A stretch of 64,000 nt of DNA from Beroe forskalii. Lineage: Eukaryota; Ctenophora; Nuda; Beroida; Beroidae. Positions 34,191-45,697 of this stretch are shown here, piece by piece. The notes beneath the pieces are model-generated. The model ran no database searches and was not told the origin of the DNA. It saw only the letters and a program-made list of their open reading frames with translations. A program made the translations under genes and the position numbers. Each line of letters begins with the position of its first letter. The stretch's first letter is position 1. The stretch covers positions 1 to 64,000 of the forward strand of contig WFMF01000320.1 of NCBI GenBank assembly GCA_011033025.1. Direction: 5' to 3'.

Positions 34191-34351
34191 GGATTTGTCC
34201 ATGAATCATTCATATCTTGAATATGATGGAAAATATTTGCTCTCAATGGGCATTTCATGAAATGAAGCGAGCGTCCACAAAAGCATAAAAATTTGATTTG
34301 GTGGGAAAAAATGTGGTGAGTACCGGGAAGAAAAATACTTTTGAAAGGTAA

Positions 34352-35105
34352 GCCAGTAACCATTAGCCCCCACCAGCTACCATTAGCCACCACCATCTGC
34401 TACCACCAGCAACCATAAGCCCTCACCAGCAACCACTAGCCACCACCAGTCACCAGTAGCCCCCAACTACAACGATTAGCCCCAACAGCAACCATTATCC
34501 CCAACAGCAACAACCAAAAATTTTGTTTCTCATCTGGTTGCTATTGGGGGCTAATGCTGGTTGGTGGCCATGGGAGCTAGGTACAGTGGCCAGTGGAGGC
34601 TGATGCAGGTCAATGGTTGCTGGTGGGGGCTAATGGTTGCTGGTGGAAGCTAATGGATGCTTGTTGAGGCTGCTGGGGGCAAATGCTTGCTGCTGGGGCC
34701 GTGGTTGCTGTTTGGGGCTAATAGTTACTGGTGGGGGCTAATGCTTGCTGGTGGGGGCTAAGAGTCACTGGTGGGGGCTTATGGTGTCTAGTGGGGGCTA
34801 GTAGTTGCTGGTGGTGGCTCATAGGGGCAGGTGGTGGCTGAAAGGGGCTAATGGTAGCTGGTGGGGGCTGCATGTGGTGGCTAGTAGGGGTTAATGGTTG
34901 CTGACCTAGGCTACATGTTGCTGGTGGGAGCTAATGGTTGCTGGTGGGGGCTAATGGTGGCTGGTGGGGGCTAATGGTGGCTGGCAGGGGCTTATGGTGG
35001 CTGGTGGGGGCTAATGGTTGCTGGTAGGTCCTAGTGGTCACTAGAGGGGGCTGATAGTGACTGGTATGGGCTAATGGTTGCTAGTGGGGTCTGTGGTTGC
35101 TGGGT
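34352..35105. repeat. Inverted minisatellite arms around 34525
   Basis: 34352-34515 continues the ccaccagcaaccattagccc array. After a short spacer, 34535-35105 carries the reverse complement units (gctggtgggggctaatggtt). The two strands of one minisatellite therefore face each other and could form a large hairpin. Confidence 0.85.
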
Positions 35106-35245
35106 ACCCCTAACCACAGAGTATACCCCTGATTATTTATTCGATCATTGTATAATCAATGTATTAATTTTCCTGTGTAGCAGTGATAATTGTGATTGCA
35201 ACTCAGCAACAGATACACTTTTATAAAACCTACTCATATTCCTAG

Positions 35246-35309
35246 GAGGGCAGTCACATCTCTACAGTAACAGCTCATTTTACAGATGGCTCTGAAAAGA
35301 ATAACAAAA
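35246..35309 (+). CDS. Candidate small exon
   Basis: Acceptor cctag at 35241-35245 and a strong donor aaaa|gtaagt at 35310. The open frame between them reads GSHISTVTAHFTDGSEKNNK. It has coding-like composition but no family I recognise. It could be an upstream exon of the kinase-KEN gene, which lies in the same orientation 1.9 kb downstream. Confidence 0.3.
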
Positions 35310-36845
35310 GTAAGTTTTCATCAAACCTCAATTCAATTCACCTCATGACAAAACCACTCAAAATAGGAAATACTAATATCTGGTTTTGAAATAATTGAAT
35401 AGATATAGGTTAAGTATCTTCTTTTGCAGGTAAAGTAGTTTAAAGTTTATTAATATTAGACAAATCAAACACTTGCAAATATGGGGGCCAAGTATTCTGT
35501 TTGCATGGCTTTTAAAATGAAAATATCATGAAGCAGAGACCATTTTTGCATGTTTTAAGATTATCAATTTGATTGATCAACCAATTTTTTATTTCATAGT
35601 ATCATATGTTATGACATCATAAATTTGAAATGATCCTATAATGGTTCTTTTTGAATTTGCCATAAATCTAAATGAATCCAGATAAATTCATATGAATTTC
35701 TTAACTAACTTTTTTTTGTACTTTAGTGAATGCCATCTGAATTATATAAGAAGTTTGCCAAATTCATGTGTATTCACTGTGAATTCTTGATGAATAGTTC
35801 TGTTACCATAGTTCAATAAATTTGGGCAAATTGACATTCATATGAATTCAGCCTTCAGGTTGGTGAATTTTGGTGAATCTATGAATTCAAGTTCACCTGG
35901 AAGTGAACTTTCATTTGAACTGCAAGGTGAACCACTACTACTAAGAACTGCATCAAACCCTGTTGAACTTCATAAGAAATTTAACAAATTTGAGTTCAAC
36001 AAATTGAGGTGAAATCTCTATACTAGTGAACTGTAACATTTTCAGTCAATTTATGGCAAACTGAAGCCTGCATTGAATTCCTATGAACTGATTCACGTCC
36101 ATTCAGTCAAATTTGGTGAACCATTCATTCACCATCAGTTCATGGTGATTTCATGGGAACTTGGTAAGCTTCATATGAAGTTCATAAAATGTATTCAAAT
36201 GGAGTTCACTATGGTTTTTCTTTCCTGGATCCTCTGGTGCTGGCATCCTTGAAAGCTTGAACGAGTTTTTCTTACTTTTAATAAATGTTGTCTTTAATTT
36301 CAAAATCCGAGGAGTTGTTTGGAAAAGAGAGATTAGGGGACAGTGAAATTTTGGGCCTGCAATGTCAGAGATTGGCATTTGATCGCTGATCATATCTCAA
36401 ATGGACCTGTTTTGTATCAATTGGGTCTGTGGTGTCTCAGATGGGCCTGTGATGTCTCAAATGGGCAAGTATCACATCAAATGGGCCTGTGACATGAATC
36501 AATTAATGGTCCAGTGACAGTGCAGCATGGATCAATTAATGGATATTGGACATGAATCCTTGCAAATTGGCCAGTGCTGTGGCAAATTGACCAGTACTGT
36601 CTCAATTCTCAAAATGGCTTGTATTATCTCAAATTGGCCTGTGATGCCTCAATTGAACCTGTATTTGTTTTTTTCCGCCAAAAGTGGGCCTGTGGCGAAA
36701 AAAATTTGCCTGAACGACAAAAAACCTAGCATCCTAGGGTGGTCATGTGGCTACCAGAAAACAAAAACCTTTGACTTCACCAAAGTATGCTAAAAAAATA
36801 GTGGACTGGTAATAAGGAATTCAAAATAAGTATTCATGTAACATG
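35310..36845. repeat. AT-rich, internally repetitive spacer
   Basis: 35600-36200 is crowded with imperfect 'ttcatatgaattc' and 'ggtgaa' words. 36395-36660 has loose repeats of 'ctcaaatgggcctgtgatgt', about 22 bp. No coding segment is recognised. Confidence 0.5.
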
Positions 36846-36849
36846 TGTA

Positions 36850-37175
36850 CCTTTCACAGGAGCTACAGGATTTAGGCAGGTACCCCCCTGTATATCATAA
36901 CCTCTAACATGTGTACCTTTCACAGGAGCTACAGGATTTAGGCAGGGACCCCCTGTATATCATTACCTCTAACATGTGTACCTTTCACAGGAGCTACAGG
37001 ATTTAGGCAGGGACCCCTGTATATCATTACCTCTAACAATGTACCTTTCACAGGAGCTACAGGATTTAGGCAGGGACCCCTGTATATCATTACCTCTAAC
37101 ATGTACCTTTCAGGAGCTACAGGATTTAGGCAGGACCCCCTGTATATCATAACCTCTAACATGTGTACCTTTCAC
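36850..37175. repeat. 62-bp minisatellite carrying exon-like splice signals
   Basis: Five to six units of acatgtgtacctttcacag, gagctacaggatttaggcag and gtacccccctgtatatcat. Each unit looks like a pyrimidine-rich acceptor (tttcacag), a 20-bp exon-like core and, in the first copy only, a gt donor. The last unit merges into the kinase-KEN exon region. Confidence 0.85.
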
Positions 37176-38024
37176 CGAATAATCCAATGGACTGCCCAGT
37201 AACGTTCCTGGATGAAAAGCTTCCCTCCAGAGGTGCCTTTGGAGGTGATCTAGATATGAACGATAACCATGTGAAAATGACAGCACACGCTCTTGAAGCC
37301 ATGGGAGATATCTACCTTTGGGAAGATCCTGGACTCTGTATTCAATAGCGCGACAGTGCTTGATAAAGTGGACGGGATCCTGCTTCACTCACTTGTGAAG
37401 GAAATGTTGGTGGTGAGCCCCTCTGAGCGGATAACCTGCGATGAAATCATAAACAGCCATCCGTACGTCACAGTTCAACAGAGGGGGAATGGTTTGGGGA
37501 AGGCTGAAGCGAGGATCGATTACATCAAGGACATGTACGATACGCTACAGGCTGAGAATAAGGGAGTTCCCAATTGGAGGCAAAACATCGAACTGAGCGT
37601 CATGTCCGTGTTCAGTAAGTTCATTCCGTGGAACGGGCCTCCGAGCTCCTTCGGCGACCGGATATTCGAGGAAATGAACAGACGAGCGCAGAAGAAGTAC
37701 GATGCGAACTCGTTCGTTGATCTGTTGCGATTAGTGAGGAATCTGCGGGAACACCCGATTGAGGGCAATAAACTGAAACCACTCCGGGATGAAATAGCGG
37801 GCGATGCGTTCGGTCAGAGCTACCCGTGTATCATACCCTTGGTTTACATATTCGTGGAGTGTCAGGAATCTTCAGACATGCTTCTGGGGCTGCTGTCAGA
37901 GGTCATGTTCGAAGCAACGGCCGGGAAGGAGCAACCGAAGAAAAAGAAGAAGAAAAAACAGAAGAAGAAGAAATTCAGGGCTAATCAGGAAGTTGAAATA
38001 GACGAATTATATTGCCGTGAATGA
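37155..38024 (+). CDS. Kinase-KEN protein (IRE1/RNase L type), 3' end, with a frameshift
   Basis: The first part gives MTAHALEAMGDIY. A +1 or -2 shift at about 37312-37317 continues it as FGKILDSVF, restoring the DIYxFG pattern of a kinase F-helix. Then follow LLHSLVKEMLVVSPSERI and TCDEIINSHPYV (kinase subdomain XI) and a KEN-type RNase domain with NWRQNIELSVMSVFSKF, SFVDLLRLVRNLREHP and YPCIIPLVYIFVEC. The RNxxEH pattern is closer to RNase L than to IRE1 as I recall them. A lysine-rich tail and a stop at 38024 follow. Known relatives are dimerising kinase-like RNases that cut RNA in stress or defence signalling. Upstream kinase and sensor exons are not recognised and the 5' exon boundary is unclear. 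The frameshift may be an assembly error or a real lesion. An AATAAA lies at 38196. Confidence 0.78.
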
Positions 38025-38593
38025 CATCTAACAACATCATACCATGAAGTTTGCATCAGTTACCAATAGAATTACTTTCATAGAACGTTTTTTAAAGAAA
38101 TCAGTAATAAATTGAACTTTCAGTTTGACAAATTATACATTTAGTGAAAGATTAATTTTTGTCGCGATTATCTCTTATTGTTTCTTAGCTGTCATAATAA
38201 AGTAATAAGGCCCAAAATGCAACACGTTTTGTTTCGGAATCAATACAACAGGTTGCAGGTCCCGCTGGTTCCAGAAAGAAGCTTTGCTTCTGCCACATTC
38301 ACTGCAACACAGCAGCAGCTAGCCTCATTACCTCCCTTATATGGAATAATTGCCGCATTGTCATTGCCTTTTAATAAATGAGCAGTATCAGGTAACGTGT
38401 TAGTCACATGAGGTGCTGTGATGCACTATAACATTCATCAAGTGACTTCTCACGGGGGTGATTTAATACACCGGCTAGATGTGCTGCTGACACTAGTGTT
38501 GTTACTCAAACTGAATACAAGGAAATATTTTACTAGCTCCTTTAGAACTGCTGCCAGCCTTTCATCCTCAGTTTTAAACTTTACAACACTACT
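38025..38593. other. Intergenic between kinase-KEN and DONSON 3' ends
   Basis: The two genes converge here. It holds AATAAA at 38196 for the plus-strand gene. I searched the minus strand for the missing DONSON C-terminus and did not find it. Confidence 0.4.
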
Positions 38594-41500
38594 TTATACA
38601 ATCAAATTGAGGTAAGATTCCGTTCCATGTGTATCTGAGTCTCTTCGGAGCTCAGACTCACATCTTTTGGTTTGTCTTCCATTAGGAGGACTCTGGAAAA
38701 TTTAAGAATATAAAAATATGGCTCTCGAAAGCGTCACCTCGGTTTGATCATCAAATCACAAAGACAGTAAATAATGCCTGGTATTGTCGGACAGGACCGA
38801 GTCTGAAGTTATAAGTACCTGGTTGTGTCGGATGGTGGCTCCCACAAAGACACTGGGAGAAAGGAGTGTTGGCGGGATGCCAGCGAATTCTCCCACTGTC
38901 GGCACCAGATTCCTATTGTTGAGGAGGTAGTTGAAGAGGCCTTGCACGTGGGTACCAGCCACTCGAACCAGCGACCTGATGCTGTGATCTGAAGAGTAGT
39001 CAAGAGTTAGGCAGCGAGGTTGACATCATCAACTGACAACTCCTACAGCTATTATAACCAGATGAGGCAGTGCGATTAGCTACAAAACACTATCATTAGG
39101 GTATTATTTCAACGTTACAAGGCTCAGTTGATCAGGAATTAGGAGTAAGCCTGGTCGAAATGTGCATTGGACCTGATCAAAATGGGATCAGTAACTCCTC
39201 TCACCTAGTTTTAGTCTGCCAGCAGCCCTGAGCTTCACTACTGAGGGATCCAGCTCACTGTATCGCTTACTGTCGATTCCCAGACTGTCCAGGAAGTCTC
39301 TTGCTTCTCCTGTGTCTTCGTTCTCCTCTGAGTTTACAGGTTTAAGCAGTGCAATCAATCAGTGTAATTAAGCAGTGTAATTAAGCAGTGTAAATACAGT
39401 TTAAAAACTTTTAAATACCTTGTGTACTTCTGAGTGACATGTTTAGATGTAGTTTGAGACCGTACAGTGTAAAGAATATAAATACTTAGTACTTTTTAGT
39501 TTTGTAGATATACTTAAGATGAGGCGCTCATTGTGATAAATCGCTTTAAAATTAACCGAGTGAAGTAGTGATTAGTGATAATATTACTGTCTGCATGGTA
39601 AATAATCAAATACCAGACATTCCACAGTGTTACCTTGGTTCTCCTGTTCGACTGAATCCGCACTCAGCAGCTCGTGAGCAAGAGGCATCGTGAACTCGAT
39701 ATCTGAAACACAACCATTTCACCGCTAACAAATAGCAATATCCACTAGCTGATCACTACACATATCTAATTTAAATCACCCTACAAACCCAGGAAACACC
39801 ACGCCGGCAGCCCTGACAACCTAGGAAACATCACGCCGGGTACCTCACAAACCCAGGAAACACCACGCCGGCAGCCCTGACAACCTAGGAAACATCACGC
39901 CGGGTACCTCACAAACCCAGGAAACACCACGCCGGCAGCCCTGACAACCTAGGAAACATCACGCCGGGTACCTCACAAAACCAGTAAACACCACGCCGGC
40001 AGCCCTGATAACCCAGTAAACATCACGCCGGTATCCCTGACAACCCAGGAAACATCACGCCGGCAGCCCTGATAACCCAGGAAACATCACGCCGGCAGCC
40101 CTGGCAACCCAGTAAACACCACGCCGGCAGCCCTGAAAACCCACCTTCCAGTTTAAGAGAGTCCCTGACACCGTAAGTTGTGGGGACCATGTCAGCTAAC
40201 AGCTCGTTATCTGACACGCGGAACAGCACTGTAGTGGCGTGGCTACACAGGTAGAAATAGGGACAGTGTCGGGACTTGAGGAGGCCAAAGACACTCTCAA
40301 AGGATGCGCTCCTGAGGAATTTGGTTAGTGGTAAACACTGGACCGAGGTTGGATTTATTTATCACAAAACCTGTTTTTCTATACCCTATACTCATAAATT
40401 GCAACAGTGCATGCATGTACTGTACTGCATATAGGGTTCTGTATAGTACGTATGAGATCAGACGGTATGAAATCTACATGATATTGTGTGCGAACGTGCG
40501 TGCGCGGCGTTTGTTTTGGGAAAATTCAATCAAGATATCATTGAAATGTCTTCGCGCGTTACGTGAACTATCGGCGGGAATCAAGATTGTGACAGGCCCA
40601 ATAATTTCTGCATCCATGTTCAGTAATCTATGTCGCTGCCACGTATTGAGGGCATTAAAAGTAGCTTCTCACGCACACTCGCCCAACTGAGATTAAAAAT
40701 GAATCTTAAATTTCAATTGTTTCGAATTGCTTATAATATTAGAAATAATTAGTTTTCTTAGAAAAGCAGCAGACGAACAGCAAACACCGTCCTAGTGATT
40801 GAAATGTTTTTACTAATAATAGAGTTCAGCTGCAATCCTTAGATTTCAACAGTGAAGGATTCAACCTCGTTATATGTGAGTATACTCCCTGTAAACTGAA
40901 TAAAACCCACCATTCATTCACCAGTCCTGTGAGTGCTTCTTGCTTCAGCACGGTACCATCTGACTTACTGAAACGGTATCCATTATGTCAGTGGATTAGA
41001 AACAGGTAGGTATCGTAAATTGATGTTAACAATTTCAATTTCATCTTGCTACCTATAAACATTCATCATTGAGTCAAAGTAAGGAATTTATTTTTCCATT
41101 TTCCATTAACACTCGTAAAGTCGTAAGGGGTTCTCATCAGACCTGATTGCTGGATAGTCTCTGGGAAACAGTCTCAGCCACGGGACATTGGGATGGATCC
41201 AGTAAGAAAGGGCACATCTGATACCCTCCCTGTCATTCATATCACTCTGATGAGGGGAGGGAGTCGAATCAATAACGAGTTAACGGTACTCATTGTTACA
41301 ATTAACCTATAACACCGAAGAATTTAGAAGGAATCCAACGTTATCATAATCATATCGGGTTTATTTTACCGTTCGGAAAGGAAAATAATCACAGATTTAA
41401 ATGACTGAAATTCAAACCGAGTTAGCGTGGAGACCCCTTGCTGCAAACATTGCAGTGCATCTGGCCTCTTCACTGGGTTTGAGGGAAGTAGGGGAGCACC

Positions 41501-42811
41501 ATTTGAGGGAGGAACTGCTCTGTATCTTGTAGTCCGTCTTCAGAGACCAGTCACAGGGTAAAGTCTTCAGAGACCAGGGCAGGGTGGGGTCTGGTGCTGC
41601 GTTGCTGTGCGACCCAGGATGCTGCCATAATGTGGTTAGGGGTGGTACTATGTGTCATTGAATGGATAATACGTTAGGGGCGCAATAGGCACAACTCCCA
41701 AAAGTCAATAAATATATAGCTGTATAGGTAATCACACATTCTCGATACGAAAGTACATTAGTCCTATTCTAGTATGTGGTCGTTCAATTCTCAGATAAAG
41801 GCAATATAGGAATTATTGTTCAGCACGTAACATCTTGAAAATTTAAGACTGAGTTCCACGTAAAAGTAACAACCACATTAAGTTGCTAACACAGAGTACC
41901 AAGGACTTACCTTTTGAGTTTGCTGTGACAGGGAAAATCTGGTAAAACATAGGTTGTATCGATCACAGCCTGAAATTTTAATCCACTGACGCATTGAGAG
42001 ATAAACAAGAAAAAGACTCACAGATTTTTAGTGCATATTGAATACTATGAATTTTTGTTATGACTTGGAATCAATTCTGAATTTACCAATTATTTTCGAT
42101 TGGTATATATTATTCTATTATTGAGTGATTGGGTGGCTGAAAAAGAAAATGACTGAAAGATTGACTTGAATTGGCTGACTGATTGACAAATATATACGGA
42201 ACTTGAGTACTGACTAACCTGGTGTGATTTAGGTTTACTCAGAATACTGAAGATATCGTTTGCTGTGGAAAGACTCTTTTCTTTTATTTGAAGTAGGTTC
42301 TGTGTCTTCTTTGAAGTTTGAAAAGGATTCATGAGCTGCCTCTTGCAAACCTGAATAAGAAATATGTCATAATTAGAGCTCTCTTTCAGTAGCATGGCTT
42401 GAGGAAGAAAGCGTGTCCATTGTCCCTGTTAAGCCGTTAGACTTTAGAAAGTTAGATTTAAGAATAAACAGACAGGTTTTTGTTTTTCATCGCATTCTTC
42501 ATCGCATATGACCAGATATAAAACTACAACACTAAATTTCTAACTCAATAGTCAATACCTTGGAAAATTCAATCTGAGAATATGATAACCTCATCGCCAT
42601 GGCAGTAAGACTTCTTCTGTTTCGTGGTTTTGTTGTATGGATCAATCTCTGATCTGTGACCGTTTCCTAATCTCTTCCTTTTCAGTTTCATCATTATCGG
42701 GGGCTTCAGGACTTTATTGTCACCCATACTAGCTTTTGAGGGAGTGAAAGAAGTTATTGGTGAATCGATGTCTTTTAACCTACCTGCTTGAATAGTTGAA
42801 TATTGCGACAT
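38594..42811 (-). CDS. DONSON: DONSON, replication-fork protein
   Basis: Ten minus-strand exons join in phase: 42811-42590 (ATG), 42350-42219, 41969-41911, 41604-41418, 41246-41143, 40967-40911, 40311-40145, 39702-39634, 39327-39205 and 38988-38819. A possible last exon is 38692-38594. Matching segments to human DONSON include LPCDWSLKT, ALSYWIHPNVPWLRLFPR, SASFESVFGLLKSRHCPYFY, TTVLFRV, PTTYGVRDSLKLEDIEFTMP, GLFNYLLNNRNLVPTVGEFA and GIPPTLLSPSVFVGAT. DONSON is nuclear; it helps load the CMG helicase and protects stalled forks. The product would be about 430 residues (462 with the last exon) against about 566 in human. The usual C-terminal hundred residues after the GAT motif are not found; the candidate last exon is in phase and ends in a stop but is not similar. 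Exon 4 repeats LPxxWSLKT (LPWSLKT, then LPCDWSLKT). Confidence 0.93.
39786..40138. repeat. 31/62-bp minisatellite in a DONSON intron
   Basis: A two-part unit, cccaggaaacaccacgccgg followed by cctaggaaacatcacgccgg and gtacctcacaaa, repeats about eleven times as 31-bp halves. It sits in the intron between the exons ending at 40145 and starting at 39702, right against the donor of the former. Confidence 0.92.
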
Positions 42812-42879
42812 GAAAAGTAAATGTATGAAAAACAAAATTTGATTTTGAGATCTTGATGTTTCGATTCTTATTTTCATTT

Positions 42880-43314
42880 ATTTACTTGTATAAAATCATA
42901 CGAAGCAGCAAACTTGTGACCACTGAACCACAATCATTTATACATCATCGGATAGATTAGAAAGAGATGAGCTCACTGCCGTTATTAAACTATTAATTGA
43001 AATAGTTTCAACAATCAATATAATTAACAATCAAGATAATATCAAATCAATCAAATTCACGTGGTTTAATTAGCTGTTAATCTGTGTCTTTATTTTAAAA
43101 AAGCTATAAACAAAAAATGTTAAAAATTAAAGGAGTTCCGAGTTTATAAACATAATAAATAGGTATCCAAGAGTACAACTCCCCCTACAGTAGCACAGTA
43201 GTGGTCAATGGAGCTTATAGTAGCAAATTATATTAAAAAACTTTCATACCATCTAAACATGAGTCTCATGTATGATGTACATACGAATCACGAGTATCAT
43301 CAGTCCGTTGCAGG
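42880..43314. other. Intergenic, possible DONSON upstream region
   Basis: About 430 AT-rich bases between the divergently placed DONSON 5' end and the first BTB copy. No motif is recognised with confidence. Confidence 0.3.
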
Positions 43315-44900
43315 TCAGTTCAATTTGATATAAACAACTGGCCTTAATAAACTGTATGAGGATAACTCGTACAACCCCCACTTAAAAATTTTAGCACCAA
43401 ACGCATCAGGTTGAACCTTCCGCACTGGGACCCCTTGCCAAGTTACAGGAAATTCAAATCCATTGTTACCAAGGATAGTAAAGTGCATGTTAGTTGCAGA
43501 AAAACACTCCCCGTGGAAATGTAGATCAGCCGGGTAATCCTCGGGTTTTGTCAGAAGTTAAATATCGAATGTCTGGTCTCCATCCTCACCAAGGCCTGTA
43601 GACCTTAAAATAAATCCACACTTGCCACTTCTATCACAGCAGAGTTCTGGAGGCTTATCATTAAAAATGAATGTAAAATCTTTATCTTCCTCGAAAAATT
43701 GCAGTTGACTATATGCCGAACTTGAACATACCCGCACATAGCCATCTGAAGTTGTAAGATTAACTGCTCCACTATCCTTCAGACTGTTAACTAAACTTTT
43801 CAAATTATTACTGCCCCGGGAATGGGATATCTTGGTGATATAAGGTAAATATAACGGAGACAAATTCTGCTCGGATATAGCTTTACCTAATGCAGCTATA
43901 AACTTTTCAGTGTTGATTTGTCTACCTTTGGTTTGAATCCAAAAATATGCAGCATCAAACATCATTAGACTAGTGAATTCAATCTGCGATGCCATTAGAG
44001 ATTCAACGAAATCAGAAAAATTATCATCTTGCTGCAAAATATCTCCATTCTGAAAAAGATTGGGAAGCTTGAACTTTGTAACTGCAACATTGTCATTTAA
44101 AATTTCTTGTGGATAATGAGAAGCATAATTCTTAAACAGTTGAAGCACTAATCCATGATCTTCCTCCGACGACATTTTGACAGTTTCAAGGCAGTTAATT
44201 AGTTTCAAATACAAAGTATTATTTTTCTTAGAACATGGGGAAACAGTGATATTTTTCAGCAAGTATCTGCTATTCGAATCAAGTTCATAACAATTTCTTT
44301 CAAAATTAGCAATCAGTGATTCTAATAAAATAGCCCCCTGATCTCCAGTTATTTTCATCGCAAAATTCAATTCAACCTGTGTTCTCGCTGAAAAATCACA
44401 TAGAAATTCCCTGAGAAAATAAGTGTCACTCTTTGTGATTTCCTGAGAAAATTTCTCGATTGCCATATCAATAAGTCTCATCTTCTTCAGATTAGTTGAA
44501 ACCCATAATGCCTCTTTGACAACAAACAGTTGATCTTCATAAGCACCCAAATCAACAGAATCGAGAAATTCAAAACATTTGTCAACCAGCCACGACACCT
44601 CAAACACAGTGGACATCTTGTTCATTCCCCCGAAGTTATCTTTAGAAATCTTCTGAGGTTCTCCAGAATAGCAGGATTCTATGAAGTTCTGCACCACTTC
44701 TCTACTGAAGTCCTGGACATCTAGAGAAGTTTGAAGGAGCTCAGTAGTGAGCTTGTCAATGACAGGACTGTTGTAAGACACAATGACAGAGTTAGCAGTA
44801 ATTGCTTCACCGTCAGAGACAAAAACTTTAGGTTACCATGGGAGGGGGATCCGAGGTACTTCATCCCAAAATCCATGGGAACTTGCACTTTTGGGGCCAT
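43315..44900 (-). pseudogene. BTB-domain gene, tandem copy 1, broken
   Basis: Homologous over its whole length to the intact copies at 45698 and 48089. Two lesions are visible. Near 44820 a T is gained and two bases are lost (ctaaagtttttgtctctg against ctaaagttttgtctctctg in copy 2), shifting the frame after codon 25. At 43558-43560 a lysine codon has become TAA. Downstream of the stop the frame stays open for 80 more codons to the expected end at 43315. Few lesions mean recent inactivation, or one error plus one real mutation. Protein features are those given for copy 2. Confidence 0.85.
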
Positions 44901-45697
44901 TGCTACCTGGTTAACAGGAGATAATAATTGCATGAAAAATCCAAAATACACTATAACCGTGGTAGCACGACCTAGTTTACGCTTTTACACTACATCATGC
45001 CCAGGCGTTGGGCAGCCTATTATGGTTTTTCAAGGCACTAATTCGAATTGATATAATATGATATTATTATTGTCAATCAAAATTTCTCAGACAAATCACC
45101 AACCACTGAAATAGCTTCAACAATGAACGGTATTAAAAGAAGATAATATGGGATCAATTAAATTCACGTGGTTCAATTGACTGTAAAACTGTGATTCCAA
45201 AAATCTATACCTAAACAAAAGTTATTAAAAAGTTAAAAGTAGTTCCGAGCTTATAAGCATAAAATATCCAAGTGTTTATATGATTCCACATTACATATCA
45301 AAATATGAAATAGTGTATGTGAAAAGAATGATTTTTTTAATTACAACACTACTTTATACAATGTATCAAGTAGTGTTGTATGTAAAAATCATGATTGTAT
45401 AATATACACTCAAATTTGAGGTTGATGACGGAGTATTCCCGATGTCAGTTCATTAAATCATATATTTTATTTATTAAAATCAACTTCCTTTATTTTGTGG
45501 CAGAGAATATAATCATCATTAATCAGTAAGAAGAATGAATTGCAGCTTTACAGAAGAACAGAAAAGCAGTAATAAGTAGTCAATGGAGCTAAGAATTAAA
45601 GGATATTATAAAAGCTTTCATTACTTACCTAAAATACCAATCAAATGTTGTTTCCCTAAAAATCAATACTAACGAAAATTGACATCTCTCTTCATTC

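Larger units (their letters stand above)
31940..34351. mobile_element. Mutator-like element with minisatellite, copy B
   Basis: Same terminal inverted repeats as the copy at 13272 (ttacctttcaaaagt and acttttgaaaggtaa). It is flanked by accagtaacc and gccagtaacc, a 9-of-10 direct repeat. It is 2,412 bp against 1,416 bp for copy A; the difference is mainly in the internal ggaatcttcccacttcccgg array (32060-33620). The 125-bp tandem block (33680-34190) has a deletion with 'gctgggggctgccgcctggg'. No transposase. Confidence 0.8.

Noticed and set aside
40328-40690. 120-codon plus-strand open frame
   Set aside because: It lies in and antisense to DONSON intronic and flanking sequence, with no family resemblance.
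42090-42395. 101-codon minus-strand frame taken as one ORF
   Set aside because: Only 42219-42350 is DONSON exon; the rest is intron read past a good gttagt donor.
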